Of a DNA stretch of 64,000 nt, positions 31,836 through 40,666 are shown piece after piece. Under the pieces are notes generated by a model. That model did not search any database. It worked only from the letters and a program-made list of their open reading frames with translations, and was not told the DNA's origin. The stretch spans positions 1-64,000 of the forward strand of contig NZ_PFGL01000001.1 of NCBI RefSeq assembly GCF_002783505.1, given 5' to 3'. Within the stretch, counting starts at the first letter, position 1; each line of letters begins with the position of its first letter. A program made the translations under genes and the position numbers. The DNA is from Shewanella sp. CG12_big_fil_rev_8_21_14_0_65_47_15 (GTDB lineage Bacteria; Pseudomonadota; Gammaproteobacteria; Enterobacterales; Shewanellaceae).

Positions 31836-32689
31836 AGATCTTAAGCTTTAAACATGGGAAGAATTGGACTGGTGGTTCACTGGCAAAGAAGGCTGTGACG
31901 ATATTATATACTTCGAAAATAGTTACTTACAATTATGCATTTGCGATTAAGCACCGCCATTACAGTGACACGCAACCAGTCCGTCCATGGATGCTCGAAC
32001 GTGGCATCTGCTGTATAGGACATACGAATGTCGCGATCACATGGATGTGAATAAGCGACCATGCCACGGACGGTCACCTCCATGGCAGCGCTTAATACCG
32101 TTAATCCCTGCGTATATCTGAAAGCCCGCATTTTCCGGCCTTGCGAGCACAGCTAATCACCATAATTGAATCAGTTCTCTAGAGCTTTGATTCATCTTAA
32201 GGGAAAACCGCCTCAGAATAGCCGCGAATAGTGTAATAGCACGGGTAGTATGGTGTAGAGTGATTCATGGGCGAGTTTTTGGACAATATCGTGTTAGATC
32301 ATCACCTATTACTGGTTAAATTTGAATAAACATTTCTATGCGGTAACGCCGCCATGCACTCCTTTTGTAGTCAAGAATAGTGGTCCGTTTATTGTCTGCT
32401 GGTGGTTTTTAATGGTTTACCTTATTGCTATTTAGCATACATGATTAACTTGAAGAATTGGCTTAAGCGCATAAAAAATGGACCTGCGAAATCAAACTTG
32501 CGGCACTTGGATATAAAGGCTTGGTGGTATTAGGAGAGCCTAAGTGTTCATATCTCAGGCTTGAACAGATTATATAATGCTTGTTTTACTGTTACTAATA
32601 CAGAAAGCAATAGACCTATAAAAACCTATAAGAATCAATGAATTGTTATAAGCAATATATTAATTACCATTTATACTTTAATTGAAAGG
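31836..32689. other. Gene-poor region after the palindromic array
   Basis: About 850 bp in which I find no gene I can support. A 75-codon minus-strand frame at 31904-32131 has no ribosome site or recognisable motif. The stretch 32440-32530 has a coding-like look (an LKNWLKRIKNG-type translation) but stops in every frame, possibly a decayed transposase end. Composition becomes AT-rich toward 32.6 kb. Confidence 0.4.
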
Positions 32690-32965
32690 TTAAAACTTTA
32701 CTTTATCTATTCGTACGAAAAAATAAACTAGCAATAATATTGGAAATACTACTAATGAGGTATTTATAAAGTTGCTAGATATTTGATTCATAAATAATAT
32801 CTTATATGTGGCAGCATACATGAAAGATACAAATGCAACCAAGCGATAATTACATGAAAAATCAAATAACTCTCCACAGTGATAACACTTTGCCTCTTTA
32901 CTAATAACCAGATTATATAATGAAATGTTCTTCTTGCAATACGGGCAATGTTTTAATATTTGCAT
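32690..32965 (-). CDS. Small zinc-ribbon, two-TM protein
   Basis: A 91-residue protein. An N-terminal zinc ribbon (CPYCKKNIS ... CYHCGELFDFSC) is followed by two TM helices (about residues 45-62 and 66-86) and a basic end. AT-rich codon use differs from the core genes. It lies 66 bp downstream of the secreted protein at 33032-34027 in the same direction, so the two may be one transcript. Unrecognised. It could be an immunity- or accessory-type partner, but nothing in sequence proves that. Confidence 0.55.
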   Translation of the reverse strand: MQILKHCPYCKKNISLYNLVISKEAKCYHCGELFDFSCNYRLVAFVSFMYAATYKILFMNQISSNFINTSLVVFPILLLVYFFVRIDKVKF

Positions 32966-33031
32966 AAACTAGACCTCGACAGCGGCTAACTTCAGCCTAC
33001 TCTAGCAGACTGAAGTTAATACTAAAAACTT

Positions 33032-34027
33032 TTAGTTTTCATTTCTATGAAAATTTGGATCACCTGGATAAGTAATACCACCATTGCCACCTAAGCCACC
33101 TGAGCCAATTGTACCACTGGAGCCACCTACAACACCAACTGTACCGCCAGCCATACCTGCGCTACCATGTCCAGTCGAACCACTGCCACCACTATTAGTT
33201 TGTGTTTGCAAAGTGGCTAACTTCTTAAACTCTTCCGCTGTATATGTTTTTCCATCACGAATAACCTTGAGAATATTACCGTTTTTAAAAATTAAAATAT
33301 CCCCAGGCCTAATCAATGGCGTAAAATGAGCATCCCAGTTAATAGCTAATGCAACACTAGCACCTGCAACTCCTACCAGTCCTGCTTTATTAGTCACAAT
33401 AGCTAACTGCGCGAAGCCAGTCGCTTCTGTTGAAAATAGTGTGAGCCCTAAATACCCCATTCCGGTACTGGCAGCTATTGTGCCAATCTCCCATGTGGCG
33501 GCAAATAAATATGCAGCTTGTAATTTCAACGCAACATTCTGAAAGTTATAGTCAAATTGTGATACTTGGTATTGGTGGCTAAAATTTTGCACTATATCTA
33601 ACAGCTGTGCTGTTTTAGGATCCTTCCTCCATTCAGTGCATTCATCATCTGAATAGCAATTCAGTGGCGAATCTTTGAAATAACCTGCTGGAATTTGTTG
33701 AATTTGATATTTCGATTTATAATTAATAAATTGATAGTAGGTTATAGTGTTTACAGTTAAATCATCATCTTTTATTATAAAAGTATCGGAATTTTTAAAA
33801 TTTATATAACCTTGCTGCACTGTAACAAAAACATTTATACGTTCGTAAGGATCACAACCACCATAACATCTTATTGTATACGTAGTTTGACTATTTGGTA
33901 CGTAATTTGTTGCTATTGGACCATCTTCACCTGGCTCAGTCATCCCTTTTGCTGGAAAAGCGTTAAACGAAAAACTCGTCAAAGCTATAATTGCAGATGC
34001 TATTAATCCTTTATTACCTTTATTCAT
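33032..34027 (-). CDS. Secreted protein of unknown function with hydrophobic hairpin and glycine-rich tail
   Basis: A 331-residue protein, not recognised. Signal peptide KGLIASAIIALTSFSFNAFP; the mature N-terminal part has two Cys pairs (CYGGCDP and CYSDDEC). Around residues 185-240 a long hydrophobic segment could form a helical hairpin. Then comes LIRPGDILIFKNGNILKVI (an SH3-like or Hint-like strand set) and finally a roughly 50-residue Gly/Ser tail. The start is ATG 34027 after GGGGTGG; the longer frame to 34063 is weaker. AT-rich codon use suggests horizontal origin. The hairpin plus downstream two-TM protein loosely recalls pore-forming toxin/immunity pairs; this is speculation. Confidence 0.6.
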   Translation of the reverse strand: MNKGNKGLIASAIIALTSFSFNAFPAKGMTEPGEDGPIATNYVPNSQTTYTIRCYGGCDPYERINVFVTVQQGYINFKNSDTFIIKDDDLTVNTITYYQFINYKSKYQIQQIPAGYFKDSPLNCYSDDECTEWRKDPKTAQLLDIVQNFSHQYQVSQFDYNFQNVALKLQAAYLFAATWEIGTIAASTGMGYLGLTLFSTEATGFAQLAIVTNKAGLVGVAGASVALAINWDAHFTPLIRPGDILIFKNGNILKVIRDGKTYTAEEFKKLATLQTQTNSGGSGSTGHGSAGMAGGTVGVVGGSSGTIGSGGLGGNGGITYPGDPNFHRNEN

Positions 34028-34601
34028 TCCACCCCATCCATTAGAATAATATTTTCCATACAATCAAAGTCTGAATTATATATTAAATCTACAACAACAA
34101 ACAGGCAGCAAATTTTAAATACATGTTAAAAAATGTAACAGTTGATTTCATTTTAATTAAAGAATATTAAGAGATCAGTTTATTTAACAATCATAATCGT
34201 TATAAACTATACAAATTAAAATATTAGAATTCACTTCAAATCGGGGGAATTGCCACAAAAGCAATGTGAATAATTTATATGAGTTATTACATATAGTAAG
34301 TGAAGCTATAGAATGTATTTTAAGTTGCTTATCTTCGAGTCGTCGCAAGTTTTGGTGCAAAAGTGCGTTAGCCCGAAGCCATCGCAAAATGGCAGGATTG
34401 TATGCGCGAACCAGACTAGGAAAATCTGATTCACAAATTTTACGATCATGTATTTCAATCGCGTCCTAAAGACATTTTATAAAAACCTTCAGATCATACA
34501 TTTTCATTGATAAATGCCTTGAAAACATCGGACTGACGGCTCTCTATTAAACAAGGTCAAGACGCTATGTATCATTGGTAAAATAGACCAATTTACCTTG
34601 T
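34028..34601. other. AT-rich intergenic region
   Basis: 574 bp, mostly AT-rich. No gene supported: two overlapping 67-codon frames on opposite strands (34184-34469) lack start signals and motifs. A less AT-rich segment at 34320-34430 may be debris of an older gene. Presumed promoter of the secreted-protein gene near 34050-34150. Confidence 0.35.
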
Positions 34602-35369
34602 CTATTTTGAAACAATGCCATAGTCAGCACGAAAGGATTTTAACCCTCGGCTTGAAAATTGTAGGGCACGGGTGTCGAGGGCTCTCTCTGCCCAGCCTCT
34701 AGCCAAAATATCCTTAAGGATCCATTGACCTAGAACACCCGCAAGATGACTGCGGCGTTCACTCCAATCGAGGCATGACTTACACAAAGGGCGGCGAGAT
34801 TGACGACTTTTCGGCACATAACTTAAACCATCTATTTCCCCATCCGTGATGCCCAGCAACGAGAGATCCACACCACGTTTAGCAAAAAAGGTCATCCCTG
34901 CGGCGGTGATGTTTGTGTCGCTCCCCTCATGGGCGATCAAATTCTGCCGACTTAAGCTGTCGTAAAGCGCAACCCCCAATTCACCCGCGAGATGATCATA
35001 ACAAACGCGAGCCAGTCTCAATCTAGGGTCCGCTGGTCCATGGATTACCTTAGGGCTCGCAATGGCCGCACTTATGTTGAGCAGACTTTCCAACAGTTCG
35101 GCCACTTGGCGACTCTGCAGCTGAAAATACTTATGCCTCCCCTGCTTACGCACGAGCAATAGTTCGCCTTCAACCAACTTAGTTAAATGGCTGCTGGCAG
35201 TCTGCGGAGTGATATCTGCTTCAAGAGCCAGTTCTGTCGCCGTCAATGCCTGTCCACCCATAAGAGCAATCAACATACGTGAGCGGGCGGCGTCACCAAT
35301 CAAGTTGGCAATAAAGGCAATGTTAGGTTCCATGCTTGTAATCTCATTCGGGGACAGTTCGATAACCAT
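34602..35369 (-). CDS. ArsR-family transcriptional regulator
   Basis: A 255-residue regulator with an N-terminal winged helix (residues about 14-85: [25 protein letters not shown] recognition region). A C-terminal extension of about 150 residues holds Cys residues in [18 protein letters not shown] that could sense a thiol-reactive or metal signal. It is much longer than a classic ArsR (about 100 aa), as in the YcjW/HTH_20-type branch. Start ATG 35369; an internal ATG at codon 13 (MEPNIAF) is possible and would enlarge the very short divergent promoter. It probably controls the divergent NIPSNAP-ABM pair. Confidence 0.82.
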   Translation of the reverse strand: MVIELSPNEITSMEPNIAFIANLIGDAARSRMLIALMGGQALTATELALEADITPQTASSHLTKLVEGELLLVRKQGRHKYFQLQSRQVAELLESLLNISAAIASPKVIHGPADPRLRLARVCYDHLAGELGVALYDSLSRQNLIAHEGSDTNITAAGMTFFAKRGVDLSLLGITDGEIDGLSYVPKSRQSRRPLCKSCLDWSERRSHLAGVLGQWILKDILARGWAERALDTRALQFSSRGLKSFRADYGIVSK

Positions 35370-35397
35370 CGAAGCATTAAGTTTTCAGGTAATTACA

Positions 35398-35781
35398 ATG
35401 CAACTAAAACCTCTAGCACACAAGCCAATGGCGCCAAACACGATGAAAATTACCTGTTTTATCGAATACAAAATAGACCCGTTCAAATTGGAACAATTTG
35501 CCCAATATGCTGAAAACTGGGGCGATATTATTCCAGCCTACGGCGGCGAACTCCTTGGCTACTTTCTGCCACACGAAGGCACCAATGACACTGCATATGG
35601 TCTCATTAGTTTCGATAGTCTGGCCCACTATGAACGCTATAGAGACAAACTGAAAACAGAAGCCGCAGGCAAGGCAAATTTTCAGCTGGCCAAGCAAGGA
35701 GAATTTATTTTGAGTGAAAAACGCAGTTTCCTAAAGCCGATAGCAAAGACCTATCAAAGAGCTGCGGAGACAACACTATGA
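35398..35781 (+). CDS. NIPSNAP-family protein
   Basis: About 127 residues with a dimeric alpha-beta barrel (NIPSNAP) fold: [27 protein letters not shown], then [19 protein letters not shown]. The ferredoxin-like barrel family includes monooxygenase-like and stress proteins; the activity is unknown. Start chosen at ATG 35398 with AGGT 7 bases ahead; ATG 35443 (MKITCF) begins the conserved domain and is an alternative. The stop overlaps the ABM gene by four bases (ATGA). The divergent ArsR gene starts 28 bp away. Confidence 0.75.
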   Translation: MQLKPLAHKPMAPNTMKITCFIEYKIDPFKLEQFAQYAENWGDIIPAYGGELLGYFLPHEGTNDTAYGLISFDSLAHYERYRDKLKTEAAGKANFQLAKQGEFILSEKRSFLKPIAKTYQRAAETTL

Positions 35782-36125
35782 TGGTCGTTATTTTTGAAGT
35801 TGTGCCGAATCCCGGCTGCCAAGAAAGGTATTTAGAGATAGCCGCCGACCTGAAATCGACCCTGAGTAACATTGAAGGATTTATTTCAATCGAACGGTTT
35901 CAGAATATGGTCAATCCCGAACGCTTATTATCGCTGTCATTCTGGGAGAATGAGGCTGCGGTACAGGCTTGGCGACAACAGATATATCACCGCGAGGCAC
36001 AAACTCAAGGACGCGAACAATTATTCGCCGATTATCGCCTGCGGGTTGCCGAAGTTGTTCGTGACTATGGCATGTTCGACCGTGCTCAGGCACCAGGAGC
36101 AACTGATATGCTGCGACTCGAGTAG
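35778..36125 (+). CDS. Antibiotic biosynthesis monooxygenase (ABM) domain protein
   Basis: A 115-residue single-domain ABM protein: [20 protein letters not shown], then [31 protein letters not shown]. The motif of conserved Phe/Trp and the His ([11 protein letters not shown]) are typical of YgiN/HmoA-like barrels that act on quinones, haem or other aromatics. Coupled to the NIPSNAP gene upstream; both are barrels of the same fold class and may form a mixed complex. Likely controlled by the ArsR-type protein. Confidence 0.83.
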   Translation: MMVVIFEVVPNPGCQERYLEIAADLKSTLSNIEGFISIERFQNMVNPERLLSLSFWENEAAVQAWRQQIYHREAQTQGREQLFADYRLRVAEVVRDYGMFDRAQAPGATDMLRLE

Positions 36126-36191
36126 CGGACCACGCTAGCATCCAGTCTTAGCGGTAAAGGACATGATTTTAGTTAAACCGCTACGACTGCA

Positions 36192-36848
36192 TTAATTTAC
36201 TTTCTGCATCTCTTTATAAAAGAATACGACGTCCTTATCGATGATTTCGAGTCGCCAGCCATAGTGCTGGGCGAGCCATTCGAAGGTCGCTTCGGCGTAA
36301 AAATTGATATGAGTTGGGTCATTTTTATAGTGCCAACTGGCAAATGCGGTTTGATTTTGTACCCGCTTGGTCATCACTGCCAAAATGCCCTTGGGTTTTA
36401 ATAGGCTATCGAGTTGGGCAAGCAAACCTGCGGCATCGCTTACGTGCTCTATCACTTCTGTTAAGGTAATAAAGTCGTATTGGCGGGCTAAAATTTCGGG
36501 GTTATTGGCGTAATAAAGGTCGTAGTTCTCTATCCGATAGCCACGCGCCTTTGCCATAAGACTCAATGCCTTGCCTTCACCGCAGCCAAAATCGAGCCCC
36601 ACTGCTAATGGGCTAACACGACCGAGTAGCGGCTCTAGTGTGCGGTTCAAAAATGTTTGATAGCCCAGATCATCGGCATAATTCTCATGCTTATCGTATT
36701 CGGCTTTTTCTGCCTCGGCCGAGAGATAAAACTCGGGAGACACGCTAACCAATTGGCAGGTTTGGCATTGATGGTAATCGCGTTTTTTATCTTGATGATA
36801 AGCGAGTAATTCAGTGCCATGGCATAAGGGGCAAATATTCAACAACAA
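36192..36848 (-). CDS. Class I SAM-dependent methyltransferase with N-terminal zinc ribbon
   Basis: A 218-residue methyltransferase. Zinc-ribbon motif CPLCHGTELL ... CQTCQLV at residues 6-37, then motif I LDFGCGEGKAL (about 91-101), the acidic YDLYY strand and FITLTEVIEHV. It belongs to the broad Methyltransf_23/UbiG-like group; the substrate is unknown. The start is one of three consecutive TTG codons (36848, 36845, 36842), with AGGA just ahead. Converges with the ABM gene. Confidence 0.83.
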   Translation of the reverse strand: MLLNICPLCHGTELLAYHQDKKRDYHQCQTCQLVSVSPEFYLSAEAEKAEYDKHENYADDLGYQTFLNRTLEPLLGRVSPLAVGLDFGCGEGKALSLMAKARGYRIENYDLYYANNPEILARQYDFITLTEVIEHVSDAAGLLAQLDSLLKPKGILAVMTKRVQNQTAFASWHYKNDPTHINFYAEATFEWLAQHYGWRLEIIDKDVVFFYKEMQKVN

Positions 36849-36937
36849 TTCCTAGTGGTGATCCTGATGGTAATAGTAGTCACGCAAATAACAGCCAAAC
36901 AAGTTCCCATTAAACGGCGGGTCAGTGGCCGAGGCTG

Positions 36938-37297
36938 TCACTCAGGTTTAGGGATTTTACGCTCTTTTGCGGCGGCTTCTTTCGCCTCACGTAAATATTT
37001 TTGCTCACGGGTTTCCCTTTCGTCGAACTGTTTTTGAGCCTTCAGCTTTTGCTTTGCTTCCCAATCCGTGGTTTGCGATTTTTGTTTAATTCTCTCTTCT
37101 CGCTCGTTTGTCTCTTTAGCCGCTTGGCGCGCCTTTTCTAATTGGGCTTGCTCTAGCTGTTGGGAGTCGGTACGCGCCTTATCGGCCTTTTGCTCTAAGG
37201 TTAGCCGTGGTTTTTGTGCATCTGCCGCACTCGCAATGGGAGTGATGGCACTCAAACACGGCACGATAAAGGCGATTATTTTAACTATATGTCCCAT
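36938..37297 (-). CDS. Exported coiled-coil protein of unknown function
   Basis: A 119-residue protein with a signal peptide (IVKIIAFIVPCLSAITPIASA). A highly charged, Glu/Lys/Arg/Gln-rich single helix or coiled coil follows (residues 30-115, for example EQAQLEKARQAAKETNEREE). Excellent ribosome site AAGGAGCAAGGAA before ATG. No Cys, no domain recognised. It may act as a periplasmic spacer or chaperone; unknown. Alone in direction, with the methyltransferase 89 bp downstream. Confidence 0.7.
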   Translation of the reverse strand: MGHIVKIIAFIVPCLSAITPIASAADAQKPRLTLEQKADKARTDSQQLEQAQLEKARQAAKETNEREERIKQKSQTTDWEAKQKLKAQKQFDERETREQKYLREAKEAAAKERKIPKPE

Positions 37298-37575
37298 TTC
37301 CTTGCTCCTTGTCCTAGATCGTATCTGGGCTCACAATGGGTCAAACATAGCATAAAATTTTATAAAACTAGGGTTACTCAGCATGATTTGCATCGAAAAT
37401 AACAGATGGGATTAGTCTTAAACTTCCGTTTTTATTTATATATTTGAGTGAAACCTCGATTCGGTTTATTTTTAACCCGGTATGAATGGTGTACTATTTA
37501 GGTTAATTTCGATATAAACGAAAGACCTAGGGAAATAGGATGTGACCTTATTTGCGTCACCAGGGAGTATCCTAA

Positions 37576-39696
37576 ATGATTAGATGGCAAAACTTGCTCG
37601 ATAAACTCAGTACAGATGACCCCGTATTGCAAGAAAGGCTATCTCTTTGGCGCGCACATCCCCATCAAGAGCCCCTAGCCCTTATTCAAGGCTTTAGTTT
37701 TATTAGCGCCAATCGCGCGACACTCACATATTTTGGCACCGAATATGATGCCTTTGTGAATGCAACTCCCTATGATTTTTCGCCTAGGATCCAATCATCT
37801 GGTCGCAACAGCGTTGAATCGGCAAGGGAAATGATCCTCGAAGCCATTGCAGGCAATCATGTGGAATTCAATTGGCTGCACCTGAATCAACAGGGTAATG
37901 AGCTGCCAACGAGGATCAATCTGTATCGCTGCTATCTGCAACAACAAGCCGTGATCCTCGTTGAATTACAGGCCCTTAATCGCCGAAATCAAATACGGGA
38001 ATCCATCTCCGATGGTTTTGCCCATATTCCCAAAGAAATTCTGTCGACCACGTTAGAAGAAAGTGCGGAAGCGGTTTATATCACAGATGCGGACAATAAG
38101 GTTCTCGCCGTAAATAAAGCCATGTGCCGCATCTGTGGTTATAGCGCTGAACAACTGATTAATAAAACACCCGATTTTTTAGAGGCACGCCGCCTAAATT
38201 TAGGGGAAGAAACCGAGTGCCAAATCGCCTTAAGACAGAGGGGATCATGGCAAGGTGAAACCATAAAAAGACGGTCCGATGGGAGCACTTTCCCAGCATG
38301 GCAGAGCAGCCGAAAAATAGTGACGGATGATGGAGCACTGTTCCACGTTAATATCTTTAGTGATATCAGCACTAAGAAGCTATTGGAAACCCAACTCACT
38401 ACCCGTGCCATGTATGACACTTTGACTGGGCTACCGAATCGTTTTCATCTGAAACAGATCCTCAATGGCGCCCTTGAAAATCTCAAGAAAGATCCCCTCT
38501 CCTTAGGGGCGCTGATGTTTTTAGACCTTAATGGTTTTAAGAATATCAATGACAGCTTTGGCCATTCTATGGGGGATAGAGTGCTACAGCTAGTGGCGGC
38601 TAGGCTTGAGGCGGGTTGCATTGACAAGGCCGATATCGCACGTATGGGTGGCGACGAGTTCACCTTAGTGCTGCAGGATTGCAGTTGTAAGGATGAAATC
38701 CAGCTGTTTGCAGAGCAAATTTTGAGTTTATTTGACAGCCCCTTCGAAATTGAGGGCCAAAAGTTTTTCCTTGGCACTAGTATTGGTATCGCGCTTTTCC
38801 CCACCCACAGTGACCAAGCGGGACAACTGATTAGCCTCGCCGATACCGCCATGTATTGTGCTAAGAAGAGCCAGCCACACTTAGTGTTTTATGATAAAGC
38901 CATGAGCCAGGCTGCCGAGTTAAAATTAAAACTCATCAACAGCTTAAGGCACGCACATAGTTTAAAACAATTCACTCTCGCCTATCAGGCCATAGTCGAT
39001 TTGCATACTAACCAACCCGTGGGGGCCGAAGCCCTGCTGCGCTGGCAAAAATCACCGACCGAACACTTTGATGCGGCAGAATTTGTACCACTGTTAGAAG
39101 AAACGGGCTTAATTGTCGGCATAGGCCAATGGGCACTCGAAGAGGCCTGCCAGCAGGCGGCATTGTGGCGGGCCCAGTATCAGTCCGATTTTAGAATTTC
39201 AGTCAACGTCTCGCCCCTGCAGTTAGAACATGTGGATTTTGTGGGCCAAGTGACCACGGCCCTAACAATGTCGGCGTTACCCGCAAATGCATTAATTTTA
39301 GAAGTCACCGAATCGGCACTGCTACGTCAACCCGAGTTGGCACGGCACACCCTAAAACGCATCAAAGCCTTAGGAGTCAGTATTGCCATCGATGATTTTG
39401 GAACCGGCTTATCCTCACTCAGTCGCCTAGGAACATTACCTATCGATAGCGTGAAAATTGATGCCGAGTTTGCCCTCAGATTAAGTGATATTTCGGGGCA
39501 AAAACTCTGCCATGCCATAGTGCAACTCGCCCAAGCGCTCGGCATTAACTTTGTAGCAGAAGGGATTGAAACACAAAGACAAAAGGATATTATCACCGAT
39601 ATGGGGCAAGGCTGTGCACAGGGCTTTTTATTCGGTTACCCCACCTCGGTGGAGCAATTCACCCAGACGTTTTTGGCTGAAAAACATATCGCCTAA
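37576..39696 (+). CDS. PAS-GGDEF-EAL cyclic-di-GMP protein
   Basis: A 706-residue dual-domain c-di-GMP protein, cytoplasmic (no TM). An N-terminal sensory region (1-135), a PAS domain (about 157-270: EESAEAVYITDADNKVLAVN), GGDEF (about 275-440) and EAL (about 450-700). The GGDEF motif is intact (G358GDEF), but no RxxD inhibitory site is seen upstream. The EAL set is complete: E484AL, N543, E575, D605D606, K626, E661. Phosphodiesterase activity is thus well supported; cyclase activity is possible. Single gene with GGGAG ahead of the ATG. Confidence 0.93.
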   Translation: MIRWQNLLDKLSTDDPVLQERLSLWRAHPHQEPLALIQGFSFISANRATLTYFGTEYDAFVNATPYDFSPRIQSSGRNSVESAREMILEAIAGNHVEFNWLHLNQQGNELPTRINLYRCYLQQQAVILVELQALNRRNQIRESISDGFAHIPKEILSTTLEESAEAVYITDADNKVLAVNKAMCRICGYSAEQLINKTPDFLEARRLNLGEETECQIALRQRGSWQGETIKRRSDGSTFPAWQSSRKIVTDDGALFHVNIFSDISTKKLLETQLTTRAMYDTLTGLPNRFHLKQILNGALENLKKDPLSLGALMFLDLNGFKNINDSFGHSMGDRVLQLVAARLEAGCIDKADIARMGGDEFTLVLQDCSCKDEIQLFAEQILSLFDSPFEIEGQKFFLGTSIGIALFPTHSDQAGQLISLADTAMYCAKKSQPHLVFYDKAMSQAAELKLKLINSLRHAHSLKQFTLAYQAIVDLHTNQPVGAEALLRWQKSPTEHFDAAEFVPLLEETGLIVGIGQWALEEACQQAALWRAQYQSDFRISVNVSPLQLEHVDFVGQVTTALTMSALPANALILEVTESALLRQPELARHTLKRIKALGVSIAIDDFGTGLSSLSRLGTLPIDSVKIDAEFALRLSDISGQKLCHAIVQLAQALGINFVAEGIETQRQKDIITDMGQGCAQGFLFGYPTSVEQFTQTFLAEKHIA

Positions 39697-39940
39697 CACC
39701 CTAATAAATCGACTCATACATAGGCTAACTCATAGTCTCGATAGCCTTGCCAGCACACCATAAATATGGAATTACTCCCCTGCAAAGCAATTGGCTGGCA
39801 AAGCTATCTCATCATTTGCACTGCAAATGAATCGCAGCTATTAAACCGCGTTTTGTCCTAAGTTAGCGTGATCTGAATAAGATTTTAACTATTTTAATGC
39901 GTATGGAATGCTAAAAATGTGAGGAGTGAAAACCACTTGC

Positions 39941-40543
39941 CTATTTTGATGTTAGGTAGCGCAACTGCACATCGGGCGGCATTGCCTTAATCCGTAAATC
40001 CACCATCAGCTCAAACACCTCTATCAGGGGCTGAATATCGAGTCCGGCATCCAAGGCACTGAGCATATAAGCACTCGCCTCTTGAGTAGATAGACTATCG
40101 CTACGACTCGATTTGCGGATCTTATATCTCGACTCGTAACCTTCGGCTAAATGCACCGCCGGATATTGAGCCAACCAAGGGTTTAACTGCAATATTTTAA
40201 ATGCCTTACGCCAGGTTCCATCGATTAATAACAGCACGCAATCGGCGGGGATAGGCTGAGTTTCAACACTCACACTCTGCTGCGAAGGATAGACAAGGTA
40301 AATCGGCTTATCACATCGAGCCAGTTCACTTTGCAATACGGCAAAATCGTCTTGTGTTTCACCAACATAAACCTGTGTATCGGGTACCACTAAGCTTAAT
40401 ACCCTAACGCTATTCTTTTTATGTTCCACCTCCGAGGGATGCTGCAATATCAAGAGTTGAGTCTGTGGATAGATAGGCTGCACATGGGCACACAGGCAAG
40501 TATCGAGTGGATAACGGCAAGTGGGACAATAGTGGCGGGTCAA
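39941..40543 (-). CDS. DTW-domain protein (tRNA aminocarboxypropyltransferase family)
   Basis: A 200-residue DTW-domain protein. N-terminal zinc-like CPTCRYPLDTCLC, then LLLIDGTWRKAFKI (the D-G-T-W signature, residues about 116-129) and SSRSDSLSTQEASAYML, which aligns with the family's TxE segment. E. coli YfiP (TapT) of this family makes acp3U in tRNA from SAM; the same class of activity is likely. The precise paralogue (TapT or TuaA-like) is uncertain. Convergent or tandem neighbours are unrelated. Confidence 0.83.
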   Translation of the reverse strand: MTRHYCPTCRYPLDTCLCAHVQPIYPQTQLLILQHPSEVEHKKNSVRVLSLVVPDTQVYVGETQDDFAVLQSELARCDKPIYLVYPSQQSVSVETQPIPADCVLLLIDGTWRKAFKILQLNPWLAQYPAVHLAEGYESRYKIRKSSRSDSLSTQEASAYMLSALDAGLDIQPLIEVFELMVDLRIKAMPPDVQLRYLTSK

Positions 40544-40599
40544 AGCAGCATCTCAATAAAACATTTAAGAGGCAGTATAGCATCTCAACGGACGCTTCT

Positions 40600-40640
40600 A
40601 AAAAATGCCCGTAGCTAAGGTCAAATAAGCTACGGGCAAA
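40600..40640 (-). terminator. Terminator of the Bcr/CflA efflux gene
   Basis: An 11-bp perfect stem TGCCCGTAGCT / AGCTACGGGCA (40606-40616, 40628-40638) with an 11-base loop. Read leftward it is followed by TTTTTA, right after the MFS stop. Confidence 0.85.
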
Positions 40641-40666
40641 GGGTGTCCTGTAGGTTAGCCGTATTA

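Noticed and set aside
31904..32131. 75-codon minus-strand ORF
   Set aside because: No ribosome site, no conserved-looking motif, lies in repeat-adjacent, gene-poor DNA.
34184..34469. Two mutually antisense 67-codon frames
   Set aside because: Short, AT-rich, overlapping on opposite strands and without start signals.
36120..36185. TAGCGGT ... ACCGCTA hairpin after the ABM gene as a terminator
   Set aside because: Stem of 7 bp with a long loop of about 20 bases and no T run.
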